Positions 1-7,394 are shown, counted from the stretch's first letter. The stretch is 64,000 nt of DNA from Lunatibacter sp035460985 (GCA_035460985.1 DATHWC010000114.1:1-64000), one strand, 5' to 3'. Numbers and translations: made by a program. The notes: generated from the letters alone by a model not told the origin.

Positions 1-1
1 G

Positions 2-307
2 ATGCAGAAACCGGAAAAGATTTACCTGGAAAACACCAATTTCCAGTTTGCCTTTACGCCGAAAAATGCAGACTTGGGCAACTTGAGGCAGACGTTCTTT
101 ATCAATCAGCTATCCAATTCACATACGGTGGAGTATGTCAAGGACGGGGATTTTAGGATTGATGGAAAGTTTATCTTCGAGGTGGGAGGCAAAAACAAAT
201 CTACGGATCAAATAAAGGATGTGAAAAACAGCTTTATCGCAGCGGATGATATTGAATACGGAAATCTAAAACGAATTCCGCTTTGGCTCTTAGGCTTTAT
301 GTATTAA
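2..307 (+). CDS. AAA-type ATPase, C-terminal part (gene enters from the left edge)
   Basis: Only about the last 101 codons lie in the window. The protein matches the C-terminus of the complete ATPase at 22668-23849: both share QKPEKIYL, a TFF-NQLS block, GDF, FEVGG, TDQI and a PLWL ending, with roughly half the positions identical by eye. The first in-frame ATG (base 2) sits at a leucine of the relative, so it is an internal codon and not the start. The Walker motifs would lie off the left edge. The family is AAA_14/DUF4143-like, of unknown physiological role. The stop is followed by a hairpin-repeat fragment at 331-342 and then an insertion sequence. Confidence 0.75.
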   Translation: MQKPEKIYLENTNFQFAFTPKNADLGNLRQTFFINQLSNSHTVEYVKDGDFRIDGKFIFEVGGKNKSTDQIKDVKNSFIAADDIEYGNLKRIPLWLLGFMY

Positions 308-330
308 AATTGAAGCGTGAAAAAAAAAGA

Positions 331-342
331 GAACCACAGAGG
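331..342. repeat. Left arm of an intergenic hairpin repeat, cut off by the IS
   Basis: GAACCACAGAGG here is the exact reverse complement of 2009-2020. The matching remainder of the repeat lies at 1967-2020, on the far side of the insertion sequence. Closing the gap restores a continuous palindrome of the CACAGAG type, which I recall as a widespread intergenic repeat in Bacteroidota. Confidence 0.6.
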
Positions 343-345
343 TAT

Positions 346-378
346 TATGTTTGAAAAGTGAAGCATAAGCTAAAATTC
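346..378 (+). repeat. IS left subterminal inverted repeat
   Basis: It aligns with the reverse complement of 1931-1964 with a few mismatches and small gaps. The last 10 bases, AGCTAAAATT, are identical in both arms. Confidence 0.7.
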
Positions 379-426
379 GTATCTTAAAGGAATAATCTTA
401 TTCATCACTTTAAACGAACATAGCTT

Positions 427-1512
427 ATGCAACGCACTAAAGTTAGCGAGAAAACATTTGAAGGACAATCCATTTTTGTGGGAATCGACAAACATCTCAA
501 AAGCTGGAAGGTATCCATATTCGGTGAGCAGTACGAATTCAAGAGTATGAACAGGGAACCCGACCCGCGGCAGTTGGCGGATTACCTGCATAATAACTTT
601 CCGGGAGCCACCTACAAGGCCGTATACGAAGCGGGTTTCAGTGGGTTCTGGGCCTGCCGGACACTCAACAGCCTGGGAGTAGACTGCATGGTCATCAACG
701 CGGCCGACGTGCCTACCAGCCAAAAGGAAAGGCTCCAGAAAACAGACAAGGCCGACGCCAGGAAGCTTGCGCGGATGTTGCGGGGCGGCGAACTGGAAGG
801 CATACACATACCTGCGGAACAGCTGGAAGCCGACCGTATCCTGTGCCGTCAGCGTGACACCCTGGTAAAAGACCTAGGTAGGAACAAAAGCCGGGTCAAG
901 TCCCTGTTGCGGCAGTTCGGCGTGGCCATACCCGACCGATTTACCCTAGCGCAGACCCGGTCTTGGTCGAAAGTCTACATGGACTGGCTTTTGGAACTCC
1001 CCGGTGTGGACGGGACAGTCCGTACCGCCATTGCGGTTTATATCGAAGCGGGGCTCGCCCTGAAGAAGTGCATCCTGAAAGTAACCCGGCAGATAAACGA
1101 ACTATCCCGGACCGAAAGGTACCGTGAGAACTGCGATCTTTTGATGGGTATCGCCGGCATAGGCAGGATTACGGCGATGAACCTGCTTACCCAGCTCGGG
1201 GACATCAGCAGGTTCAAGACACTCGACCAACTGTGCCACTATGTGGGGATCGTCCCCAACATGAACAGTTCGGGTGAGAAGACTGCCACGGGCAAGATGA
1301 CAAGCAGGGGGCGGAAAAAGATCAAAATACAGCTCATCGAGGCTGCCTGGACGGCGGCCAGGAAAGACCCGGCCCTGATGGCGAGGTTCAACGAACTGAG
1401 CAAACGGATGAACAAGAACAAGGCCATCATACGGATAGCGAAAAACCTGCTTAGCAGGATCCGCCATGTGCTCCGGCACGGCGTGGAATACGTGCCCGGC
1501 GTGGTCAGCTGA
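427..1512 (+). CDS. IS110-family (IS1111-like) transposase / recombinase
   Basis: This 361-residue protein has the two-part architecture of IS110 enzymes. The N-terminal RuvC-like DEDD domain shows D21 (GIDKH), E68 (YEAG), D107 and D110 (KTDKADARKLA). A coiled linker follows. The C-terminal Transposase_20 domain contains LMGIAGIG and the serine pair S281/S282 (MNSSG), one of which is the expected nucleophile. Length and all key residues are normal, so the enzyme looks intact. Family knowledge: these enzymes recombine DNA through an RNA-guided synapse. The ATG at 427 fits the family N-terminus, and the gene fills most of an element with recognisable ends. Confidence 0.93.
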   Translation: MQRTKVSEKTFEGQSIFVGIDKHLKSWKVSIFGEQYEFKSMNREPDPRQLADYLHNNFPGATYKAVYEAGFSGFWACRTLNSLGVDCMVINAADVPTSQKERLQKTDKADARKLARMLRGGELEGIHIPAEQLEADRILCRQRDTLVKDLGRNKSRVKSLLRQFGVAIPDRFTLAQTRSWSKVYMDWLLELPGVDGTVRTAIAVYIEAGLALKKCILKVTRQINELSRTERYRENCDLLMGIAGIGRITAMNLLTQLGDISRFKTLDQLCHYVGIVPNMNSSGEKTATGKMTSRGRKKIKIQLIEAAWTAARKDPALMARFNELSKRMNKNKAIIRIAKNLLSRIRHVLRHGVEYVPGVVS

Positions 1513-1930
1513 ATAGTTGCGGAAGACAGTAAAAAATAAACGATTGGAAGTAAACAGGACATAGAAGAGAAGAAAGACCTGGTAATCCTTGATAATCTGG
1601 ATGGGGACCAAGCGATGTTTCGTGTCTGCGGCACCTGAAAAGGAGGACCGTTCCACAGAGATTACGTCCCCTTCCTCTTTAAAATGAACAGTACATTGCG
1701 GCCATTGCGGACTGCTGATAGGAGATTGGTTAAAGAGGTTACAAAAAAACGGGTCAGCGGGGAATGAAGAATCAACCGGTTTACCTTTTTCCTTTAAATA
1801 CAAAGATAGTTCAGTCCGAGAACCTGTAAAGGCTGAAATGAACTCCGCTACGCTCCGGCCTTGACAGAACCACGGTCAGAACTGGAGGTTGCATTTAAGA
1901 GGAAAAGGGTAAAGAATGGAAAAGTATGTG
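1513..1930 (+). ncRNA. IS right non-coding end, possible bridge/seek guide RNA region
   Basis: About 420 bp without a convincing gene separate the transposase stop from the right inverted repeat. In IS1111-type elements the guide RNA is encoded in this position. Small inverted repeats are visible, for example CTCCGCTACGCTCCGG near 1841 and TGAC-N9-GTCA near 1861. The exact ends of any RNA cannot be set from sequence alone. The assignment rests on element type and position. Confidence 0.35.
1801..1808 (-). promoter_or_regulatory. Promoter-like -7 element pointing toward the transposase (antisense)
   Basis: Read on the minus strand, this is TATCTTTG, a perfect match to the Bacteroidota -7 consensus TAnnTTTG. 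TTTA lies about 19 bases upstream, a weak -33. Transcription would start near 1794 and run antisense through the IS right end. Confidence 0.25.
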
Positions 1931-1964
1931 AAATTTTAGCTGTTTTGCTTGCTTTTCAACATAG
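1931..1964 (-). repeat. IS right subterminal inverted repeat
   Basis: Its reverse complement aligns with 346-378 (TATGTTGAAAAG, AAGCA, AGCTAAAATT). With the left arm it defines the element as IS1111-like, since IS110-proper elements lack clear inverted repeats. Confidence 0.7.
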
Positions 1965-1966
1965 GA

Positions 1967-2020
1967 GAACACAGAGATTTTTTCAAGTGCTTTGTGTCTT
2001 CTTGGTGTCCTCTGTGGTTC
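1967..2020. repeat. Remainder of the hairpin repeat targeted by the IS
   Basis: GAACACAGAG lies on the left and CCTCTGTGGTTC (2009-2020) on the right, around a short A/T-rich loop. The right arm pairs perfectly with 331-342 beyond the IS. It sits just past the stop of the minus-strand hydrolase gene. Confidence 0.6.
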
Positions 2021-2034
2021 TTTTTCCTATTTGA

Positions 2035-2796
2035 CTACTCCCCCAAAAATGCCTTCACCGTCTCGATCACCGCAGCCGGCTGCTCGGCATGCAGCCAATG
2101 CCCCGCATCCTTGATATAGATCAGATGATTGTTGGGAAAAAACCGGTCCATGTCCTCCCGGTCTTTTTCCTGAATATACTTCGAATTGGCACCTCCCATA
2201 AACAAGGTGGGCTTATCAAAGCTACCGTCAACATCTATTCCTTCGCCCACAATTTCTATTTTTTCGGTAATAACGGGGAGATTAACCTTCCAAGCAAACT
2301 TGCTGTCTTTACGCGTCAGGCTTTTTAGCAGAAATTGCCGAATACCAACCTCATCGATATGCTCAGCCAGTTTGTCATCGGCCTCCTTTCTGGATTTTAT
2401 TGTTTCCAAATCGATGGAATTAAGTCCTTCCAGAATTTTCTCATGATGCACCGGGTAATACCTTGGTGCAATATCCGCAACGATCAGTTTTTCCACCCGA
2501 TCAGGATGCATCAACGCCAAAAACATCGCCGTTTTGCCACCCATAGAATGACCCATTACAAAGGCTTTTTCCAAACCTTCCTCATCCATCAACTCCACAA
2601 TGTCTTCGGCCATTACCTGATAGTTCCACTCATCCGAATGTTCCGAATCCCCGTGATTTCGCTGGTCTACCAAATACAATGTATACGATTCGCTCAGTTC
2701 TTTGGCGATACTCATCCAGTTGTCGGCAGACCCAAAGAGACCATGCAGGATGATCAGGGGGGAGCCGGTACCGGTTTTTCTTACATTCAGTTTCAT
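2035..2796 (-). CDS. Alpha/beta-fold hydrolase (YbfF-like esterase)
   Basis: The 253-residue protein has the core motifs of the single-domain esterase family: oxyanion-region HGLFGS (18-23), DQRNHGDS (44-51), the nucleophile elbow GHSMGG with S84, and the C-terminal catalytic GHWLH with H233. The acid is expected in the stretch after residue 200. There is no signal peptide, so it should be cytoplasmic. Length and motif set match YbfF-type acyl-ester hydrolases; the physiological substrate cannot be read from the sequence. It is the only gene between the IS and a REP-like array, so it is probably transcribed alone. Confidence 0.85.
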   Translation of the reverse strand: MKLNVRKTGTGSPLIILHGLFGSADNWMSIAKELSESYTLYLVDQRNHGDSEHSDEWNYQVMAEDIVELMDEEGLEKAFVMGHSMGGKTAMFLALMHPDRVEKLIVADIAPRYYPVHHEKILEGLNSIDLETIKSRKEADDKLAEHIDEVGIRQFLLKSLTRKDSKFAWKVNLPVITEKIEIVGEGIDVDGSFDKPTLFMGGANSKYIQEKDREDMDRFFPNNHLIYIKDAGHWLHAEQPAAVIETVKAFLGE

Positions 2797-2826
2797 TTGT
2801 CTATAATTTACTTTTCAAAGGCTAAA

Positions 2827-3191
2827 TGGAATCTCGCCATGATAATCGTCCCTCTATATGAGGATTTTCGTCATGCTCGATTTCATCTGTTTATTTTTTG
2901 TTTTTCAATGGTCAGATGGAATCTCGCCATGATAATCGTCCCTCTATATGAGGATTTTCGTCATGCTCGATTTCATGTGTTTATAATTGTTTTTTAAAGG
3001 TCACCCCGATGAGTCGGGGCAAGCTATGGAATCTCGCTATGGTAATCTTCCCTCCGTGGGTCGCTTGCGTCATGCTCAATTTCATATGTTTATTGTTTCT
3101 AGAGTTCACCCCGATGAGTTGGGGCAAGCTATAGAATTTCGCCATGATAATTGTCCCTCTGTATGAGGATTTTCGTCATGTTCGATCTCAT
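2827..3191. repeat. Four spaced copies of a ~60-bp REP-like imperfect palindrome
   Basis: Copies start at 2827, 2917, 3027 and 3132. The first two are identical over 60 bases; the third is the most diverged. Each unit folds around CCTC-TATAT-GAGG, and an outer CATGA on the left pairs with TCATG on the right. Copies 3 and 4 are preceded by a second small hairpin, CCCCGA-TGAG-TCGGGG at 3005-3020 and CCCCGATGAGTTGGGG about 105 bases later, where a G-U pair keeps the stem. The whole 429-bp gap between the hydrolase and pdxJ is taken up by this array. Confidence 0.85.
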
Positions 3192-3225
3192 AAAGTGGGA
3201 ATTATTTAGGATAAAATGGTCGGAT

Positions 3226-3942
3226 TTAGAGTTCCAACTGCCTTCTATACATCTGTATGGTATTTTCCAAGCCGTAATAAAGCGCATCGCAGATAAGTGC
3301 ATGACCAATGGAGACTTCATCCATCCAAGGAATATTTCGCTTTAGAAATGCCAAATTGTGAAGGTCCAGGTCATGTCCCGCATTGAGGCCCAGTCCCAAT
3401 TCACGTGCCAACTCCGATACTTCCACATAAGGTTTGACCGCCCTTTCAGGGTCTGACGGGAACATGCTCGCATAGGGTTCAGTGTACAATTCCACCCGAT
3501 CAGTACCGGTTAACTTTGCTGGTTCAAAATATTTTGTCTCTGGATTGATAAATATGGATGTTCGAACGCCATACTCATGCAGCTCAGCAATGATATCCGT
3601 CAGCATGTCGCGATGGCTGATTGTATTCCAGCCTGTATTGGAAGTGATCGCCTCCGGAGGATCGGGCACCAATGTCGCCTGTGCGGGCTTCGCCAGACGA
3701 ATAAGTTCCATATACCGTTTGTCCGGATAGCCTTCAATATTAAATTCAGTGGTAACCGTATCCTTCAGTTTCATGACATCATCGTACCGAATATGCCGCT
3801 CATCGGGTCTGGGGTGAACAGTGATTCCCTGCGCGCCGAACCGTTCCGCATCCTTGGCAACGCGCACCACATCCGGATTGTTACCTCCCCGGGCATTTCT
3901 CAGGGTGGCAATCTTATTAATATTTACACTTAACTTCGTCAT
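3226..3942 (-). CDS. pdxJ: Pyridoxine 5'-phosphate synthase
   Basis: PdxJ condenses 1-deoxy-D-xylulose 5-phosphate with aminoacetone phosphate to form pyridoxine 5'-phosphate, the closing step of DXP-dependent vitamin B6 synthesis. The 238-residue length is typical. Characteristic segments run through the TIM barrel: SVNINKIATLRNARGG at the N-terminus, HPRPDERHI, the NAGHDL block and the C-terminal EVSIGHALI phosphate-binding loop. A cytoplasmic homo-octamer is known for the family. No other B6 genes lie nearby. A promoter-like motif lies 41 bases upstream of the start. Confidence 0.95.
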   Translation of the reverse strand: MTKLSVNINKIATLRNARGGNNPDVVRVAKDAERFGAQGITVHPRPDERHIRYDDVMKLKDTVTTEFNIEGYPDKRYMELIRLAKPAQATLVPDPPEAITSNTGWNTISHRDMLTDIIAELHEYGVRTSIFINPETKYFEPAKLTGTDRVELYTEPYASMFPSDPERAVKPYVEVSELARELGLGLNAGHDLDLHNLAFLKRNIPWMDEVSIGHALICDALYYGLENTIQMYRRQLEL

Positions 3943-3982
3943 ATTTGTAATTAACCTTTAATTTTGCATGACTATGCTTCTC

Positions 3983-3990
3983 CAAAGATA
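3983..3990 (-). promoter_or_regulatory. Promoter-like -7 motif for pdxJ
   Basis: Minus-strand TATCTTTG matches TAnnTTTG exactly, 41 bases upstream of the pdxJ ATG. No well-spaced TTTG -33 motif is visible. Confidence 0.4.
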
Positions 3991-4101
3991 AACCGAACCT
4001 TTCAAAATTTGGTTTGGAAACCCATGAAATAGAAGTAACGTTTAAAAATATTCATTGGATAACACTGCTAAAATCCATTTTATAACCGAACCCATACCAT
4101 T

Positions 4102-4551
4102 ATGAGTCTGAAATTAACAATTGAGGGAGAAATCAAAAAAGCCATGCTGGCCAAAGATAAGGATAGATTGCGGGCACTGCGTGCCATCAAATCATTGATC
4201 CTGCTGGAAGAAACCAAGACTGGTGGAGATAAAGGTTTGTCAGAAGAGGAGGAAATCAAGATATTGACCAAAGCTGCCAAACAGCGTAAGGACTCCGCCG
4301 ACATTTTCCAACAACAAAACCGCAAGGACTTGGCGGACTTGGAGCTTAGTGAGCTGGAGGTGATACAAGAATACCTTCCAAAGCAACTCTCTGAGGCGGA
4401 ATTGGAAGCAGCCCTGAATGAAATTATTGCCCAAGTGGGTGCTGAAGGCCCTAAGGACATGGGAAAAGTAATGGGAGTAGCCTCCAAGCAACTTGCCGGA
4501 AAGGCGGACGGAAAACTTATTTCTGAGAAAGTTAAAGCCCTACTGGCCTAG
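4102..4551 (+). CDS. yqeY: GatB/YqeY domain protein
   Basis: This 149-residue soluble protein is a stand-alone YqeY domain, related to the C-terminal tail of the amidotransferase subunit GatB. Seen: an N-terminal helical segment (IKKAMLAKDKDRLRALRAIKS), a central QRKDSADIFQQQNR-type helix, EYLPKQLSEAEL, and a C-terminal KDMGKVMGVASKQLAGKADG block that is diagnostic of the family. The domain may bind tRNA-like structures, but its role in cells is unclear. The stop lies 4 bases before the TTG proposed as the start of the next gene, so co-transcription with cvpA is likely. Confidence 0.9.
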   Translation: MSLKLTIEGEIKKAMLAKDKDRLRALRAIKSLILLEETKTGGDKGLSEEEEIKILTKAAKQRKDSADIFQQQNRKDLADLELSELEVIQEYLPKQLSEAELEAALNEIIAQVGAEGPKDMGKVMGVASKQLAGKADGKLISEKVKALLA

Positions 4552-4555
4552 TTCA

Positions 4556-5101
4556 TTGAGCCCGATAGACATCATTCTTCTGATTATGCTGGCCATAGGC
4601 GGGTTCAGCGGCTATAAGCAAGGACTGTTCATAGGTCTGTTGTCTATCGTGGCTTTTTTTATAGGTATTTTCTTTGCTTTCCGTTTTATGCACTGGGGAG
4701 CAGCCCTACTGGCTGAACAGGTGGAGAGCCTTACTTTTATGCTGCCGTTTGTTGCCTTTATCCTTATTTTTCTCATCGTAACAATTTCCATCCGAATCTT
4801 GGCGTACTTGGTGAAACAAGCACTTCATCTTACCATCCTAGGGGTTTTTGACAGTTTTGCAGGAGCGGTTCTCGGGATTGCCAAGTGGTGTATAATGATC
4901 TCGCTGCTTCTTTGGGTAGCCAATTCCTTTGAATTTCATTTTCCCGAAAGATTAACAGAGGGTTCCGTCCTATATCCGCTTTTGATTCCTATTGCTCCCA
5001 CTTTAGTGGCTTTTTTGGACCAATACACGCCCATTATCGAAAATACAATCGCAACAATTAGATCATTGGTAAATTCCGGTACAGGTGATTCTATTAATTG
5101 A
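4556..5101 (+). CDS. cvpA: CvpA family inner-membrane protein
   Basis: After the TTG at 4556 the protein starts SPIDIILLIMLAIGGFSGYKQGL, which matches the usual CvpA N-terminus with its first membrane helix and GY-GL motif. Three more hydrophobic helices follow, around residues 30-50, 60-85 and 100-125, then a polar tail. CvpA proteins are linked to colicin V export, purine metabolism and envelope homeostasis in other bacteria; the molecular function is unsettled. An in-frame ATG at 4493 exists but would overlap yqeY by 59 bases and add an atypical charged extension. The 3' end overlaps the next gene by 17 bases. Confidence 0.82.
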   Translation: MSPIDIILLIMLAIGGFSGYKQGLFIGLLSIVAFFIGIFFAFRFMHWGAALLAEQVESLTFMLPFVAFILIFLIVTISIRILAYLVKQALHLTILGVFDSFAGAVLGIAKWCIMISLLLWVANSFEFHFPERLTEGSVLYPLLIPIAPTLVAFLDQYTPIIENTIATIRSLVNSGTGDSIN

Positions 5102-5654
5102 CAATTTCGATTCGTTTTCCCATATTTTGGCTGATTATTTTCTTCGCACGGGTGTGGAACTACGAATCGTCCGAAACGATGTCAGTGTTGAGGAGTTAAA
5201 GGGGGGAAATTATCAAGCACTTGTTATTTCTCCCGGCCCGGAGACTCCGGCAAAGGCGGGTAACCTGATGGAAATATTAGCCTATTATGCGGATAAGTTG
5301 CCTATTCTAGGCGTATGCTTGGGACATCAAGCCATTGGGCAGTACTTTGGTGCTGATTTGGTAAAAAGTCGCCGGCCTATGCACGGAAAAGTATCCATGG
5401 TAACCCAAATCGGAGAACATCCTCTTTTTGCAAACCTACCTAAAACATTCCAAGTAACCCGGTACCATTCCCTTGAGCTTACTAACTTGCCGGAAACGTT
5501 GGAAACCATCCTTGTCGGTGAAAAGGGTGAAATTATGGGGGTTTCGCACCGCAGCCTTCCCATTATCGGTGTTCAGTTTCACCCCGAAGCCCACCTTACA
5601 GCATATGGGTTGGATCTGATAGCAGATTGGGTTTTGTCTGTTCGCAGTCTATAA
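5085..5654 (+). CDS. pabA: Anthranilate/4-amino-4-deoxychorismate synthase glutamine amidotransferase component
   Basis: This is a class I glutamine amidotransferase of 189 residues. N-terminal DNFDSF and SPGPETP, the nucleophile loop GVCLGHQAIG and the His-Glu pair in QFHPEA form the complete Cys-His-Glu triad. It supplies ammonia to a chorismate-using partner (PabB or TrpE). Neither partner is in the window, so folate versus tryptophan duty cannot be decided; its placement outside a trp operon favours PabA. It overlaps cvpA by 17 bases, which implies translational coupling. The usual QFHPES is QFHPEA here. Confidence 0.88.
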   Translation: MILLIDNFDSFSHILADYFLRTGVELRIVRNDVSVEELKGGNYQALVISPGPETPAKAGNLMEILAYYADKLPILGVCLGHQAIGQYFGADLVKSRRPMHGKVSMVTQIGEHPLFANLPKTFQVTRYHSLELTNLPETLETILVGEKGEIMGVSHRSLPIIGVQFHPEAHLTAYGLDLIADWVLSVRSL

Positions 5655-5740
5655 AACCTTTGTCCGCGACAATTTTTGCTTCAAAATTCTTTATTTAGTC
5701 TTATTTTTCGCAACATTGAACATTGCGCAGCGTCTCAACG

Positions 5741-5771
5741 TTTTGTTTTTAAATACATTTTAATAACTTTA
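5741..5771 (+). promoter_or_regulatory. Bacteroidota-type promoter for the CBS-nadK pair
   Basis: TTTTG (5741-5745) and TAACTTTA (5764-5771) are separated by 18 bases, close to the -33/-7 layout of Bacteroidota housekeeping promoters. The next start codon is at 5779, so the leader would be very short or absent. Confidence 0.45.
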
Positions 5772-5778
5772 ACGGAAT

Positions 5779-6444
5779 ATGCAGGCATACGAATTTGTCA
5801 ACAACCTAATTCCTCCCCTTAAAATTACAGACAAGGTGGGGAAGGCTCTGGCGTGGATGGAGGAAATCAGGACGGATGTCCTGCCTGTCGTCCATGAAGG
5901 CCATTTTATGGGATTGATTACTGATGAGATGATCTACGAGGTAAATGATCCCAACTTGACGCTAGAATCAATGGACCTGATCGCCTCCGCCAATTTTGTC
6001 TATATGGACAGGCATATCTATGAAGTGCTTCGCGTTTCATCCGAAAACCAGAATGGGATGGTGGCCGTGATCGACAGGGATATGGTTTACCAAGGTGTTG
6101 TGACTGTAGAAGATGCAATTACAGCATTTACTGACTCCATTTCCATTCAATCCCAAGGAGGGGTGTTGATTCTTTCCATGTTTATGACAGACTACAGTCT
6201 GTATGATATTGCCCGAATCATCGAGTCAGAGAATGCCAAAATTCTCAGCAGTTTTATTTCGGGAGATCCGCTGGATGACAGCAAAATAAAAGTTACACTC
6301 AAACTGGATCAAACAGAGCTTAGGCACATAAAGGCGACTTTGGAACGTTTTGGCTATAAGGTTATCGATCAGTATCAGGAAGAATTGAGTATAAGCAGCG
6401 ATCAGGACCGAATCGGCAATCTGCTGCGTTTTTTGGATATTTAA
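5779..6444 (+). CDS. CBS-domain protein with C-terminal ACT-like domain (AcuB-like)
   Basis: The 221-residue soluble protein has a tandem CBS pair over about residues 1-135, with segments such as LPVVHEGHFMGLITDE and VAVIDRDMVYQGVVTVED. A C-terminal part of about 75 residues has the predicted beta-alpha-beta pattern of an ACT fold. CBS pairs commonly bind adenine nucleotides. It stops six bases before nadK, and the pairing CBS protein-nadK is familiar in Bacteroidota, so a nucleotide-sensing role beside NAD phosphorylation is an attractive but unproven inference. The ATG at 5779 directly follows the promoter-like motif. Confidence 0.8.
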   Translation: MQAYEFVNNLIPPLKITDKVGKALAWMEEIRTDVLPVVHEGHFMGLITDEMIYEVNDPNLTLESMDLIASANFVYMDRHIYEVLRVSSENQNGMVAVIDRDMVYQGVVTVEDAITAFTDSISIQSQGGVLILSMFMTDYSLYDIARIIESENAKILSSFISGDPLDDSKIKVTLKLDQTELRHIKATLERFGYKVIDQYQEELSISSDQDRIGNLLRFLDI

Positions 6445-6450
6445 GCTTGG

Positions 6451-7326
6451 ATGAAAATAACCTTACACGGGTTAAATTTTGAACCTGAATTTAAACCCTA
6501 TATACAGCATCTCATTAACCTTCTTGATCAGGAAGGGTTTGAGACCTTCGTAACACACGCTTTTCACCGTACTTTCCACAAATTGGGTTTGGATGCCAAG
6601 AACACCCGGGTGCTTGGTAACCGGGAAGAATTACAGGACATGGATTTCGTCATTTCTGTAGGAGGAGATGGCACGTTGCTTGACGCGGTCTGCTATGTAG
6701 GTGCCTATGAGACGCCTATTTTGGGAATCAATACCGGCCGGATGGGCTTTCTGGCCACCATCGCCAAAGACGACATCGCCCATGCCGTTCAGGTTCTGAT
6801 TGATAAAAAGTACAGTCTGGAAGACCGCAGTTTGGTAAGACTGGAATCTGAGCCCTCGCTTTTTGGAGGGATCAATTTTGGATTAAACGAATTTACTATT
6901 CATAAGCGGGATACTTCTTCGATGATCACCGTACATACCTATATTGACGGAGAATATTTAAACAGCTATTGGGCGGATGGATTAATTATATCCACTCCTA
7001 CAGGATCCACCGGCTATTCACTTAGCTGTGGAGGACCGCTAATCTCTCCATTGGCCAAAAACTTTGTCATCACCCCCGTAAGTCCCCATAATCTCAACGT
7101 AAGGCCTATGGTCGTATCAGATGAGAGTGAAATCTCTTTTAAAATCGAAGGCCGAAGCCAAAAATTTCTGGTATCTTTAGATTCACGGTCTACACCTATT
7201 GACGCATCTGTGGAATTAAAAATCAAAAAAGAAACTTTTGTCACTAAACTTGTCAAATGCTACGACTACAGCTTCTTCGATACGCTGAGGCAAAAATTGA
7301 ACTGGGGCTTTGACATGAGAAACTAG
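6451..7326 (+). CDS. nadK: NAD kinase
   Basis: The enzyme phosphorylates NAD+ to NADP+. The 291-residue protein carries the GGDGT motif (71-75, catalytic D73), NTGRMGFLA, the NEFTIH segment, and the substrate-binding run DGLIISTPTGSTGYSLS with the following GGP. All are hallmark elements of the PpnK family. The protein is cytoplasmic. It follows the CBS-domain gene by six bases and is followed by a rho-independent terminator at 7341-7370, so these two genes form one unit. Confidence 0.96.
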   Translation: MKITLHGLNFEPEFKPYIQHLINLLDQEGFETFVTHAFHRTFHKLGLDAKNTRVLGNREELQDMDFVISVGGDGTLLDAVCYVGAYETPILGINTGRMGFLATIAKDDIAHAVQVLIDKKYSLEDRSLVRLESEPSLFGGINFGLNEFTIHKRDTSSMITVHTYIDGEYLNSYWADGLIISTPTGSTGYSLSCGGPLISPLAKNFVITPVSPHNLNVRPMVVSDESEISFKIEGRSQKFLVSLDSRSTPIDASVELKIKKETFVTKLVKCYDYSFFDTLRQKLNWGFDMRN

Positions 7327-7340
7327 TTTTAACAAAATTT

Positions 7341-7370
7341 AACCCGCCAGATACCTTATCGGGTTTTTTA
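7341..7370 (+). terminator. Rho-independent terminator after nadK
   Basis: Stem AACCCG (7341-7346) pairs with CGGGTT (7360-7365), followed by a T-run. Confidence 0.75.
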
Positions 7371-7394
7371 TTCGTTAGGGACTTTATAAATTGC

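Larger units (their letters stand above)
343..1966 (+). mobile_element. IS110-family insertion sequence, IS1111-like, complete
   Basis: One transposase gene (427-1512) is bracketed by imperfect subterminal inverted repeats: 346-378 matches the reverse complement of 1931-1964, sharing TATG-TTGAAAAG, AAGCA and AGCTAAAATT. The trinucleotide AGG occurs at both junctions (340-342 and 1964-1966), as expected for the short shared core left by this family. The flanks rejoin into a palindromic repeat. That gives an element of about 1.62 kb with 84 bp upstream and 454 bp downstream of the gene. Known for the family: IS1111-type elements have subterminal repeats, insert into structured targets and carry their guide RNA in the right end. 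The element is visibly richer in G+C than its surroundings, which suggests recent arrival. Confidence 0.8.

Noticed and set aside
370..807. 145-codon minus-strand frame in the transposase
   Set aside because: It is the mirror of the transposase's coding strand, with no family motif.
1102..1803. 233-codon minus-strand open frame across the IS right end and transposase
   Set aside because: More than half lies antisense to the transposase, it would start at a TTG inside the -7 motif, and the product resembles no family I know.
2335..2997. 220-codon plus-strand frame through the hydrolase and the palindrome array
   Set aside because: It runs antisense to the hydrolase and then through repeats; its repeated end merely mirrors the duplicated DNA.
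2827..3191. Possible CRISPR array
   Set aside because: There are only four units, the 60-base repeats are too long and diverged, spacers are 30-50 bases of A/T-rich filler, and no cas genes are near.
4240..4491. 83-codon minus-strand frame in yqeY
   Set aside because: It is a shadow of the yqeY reading frame.
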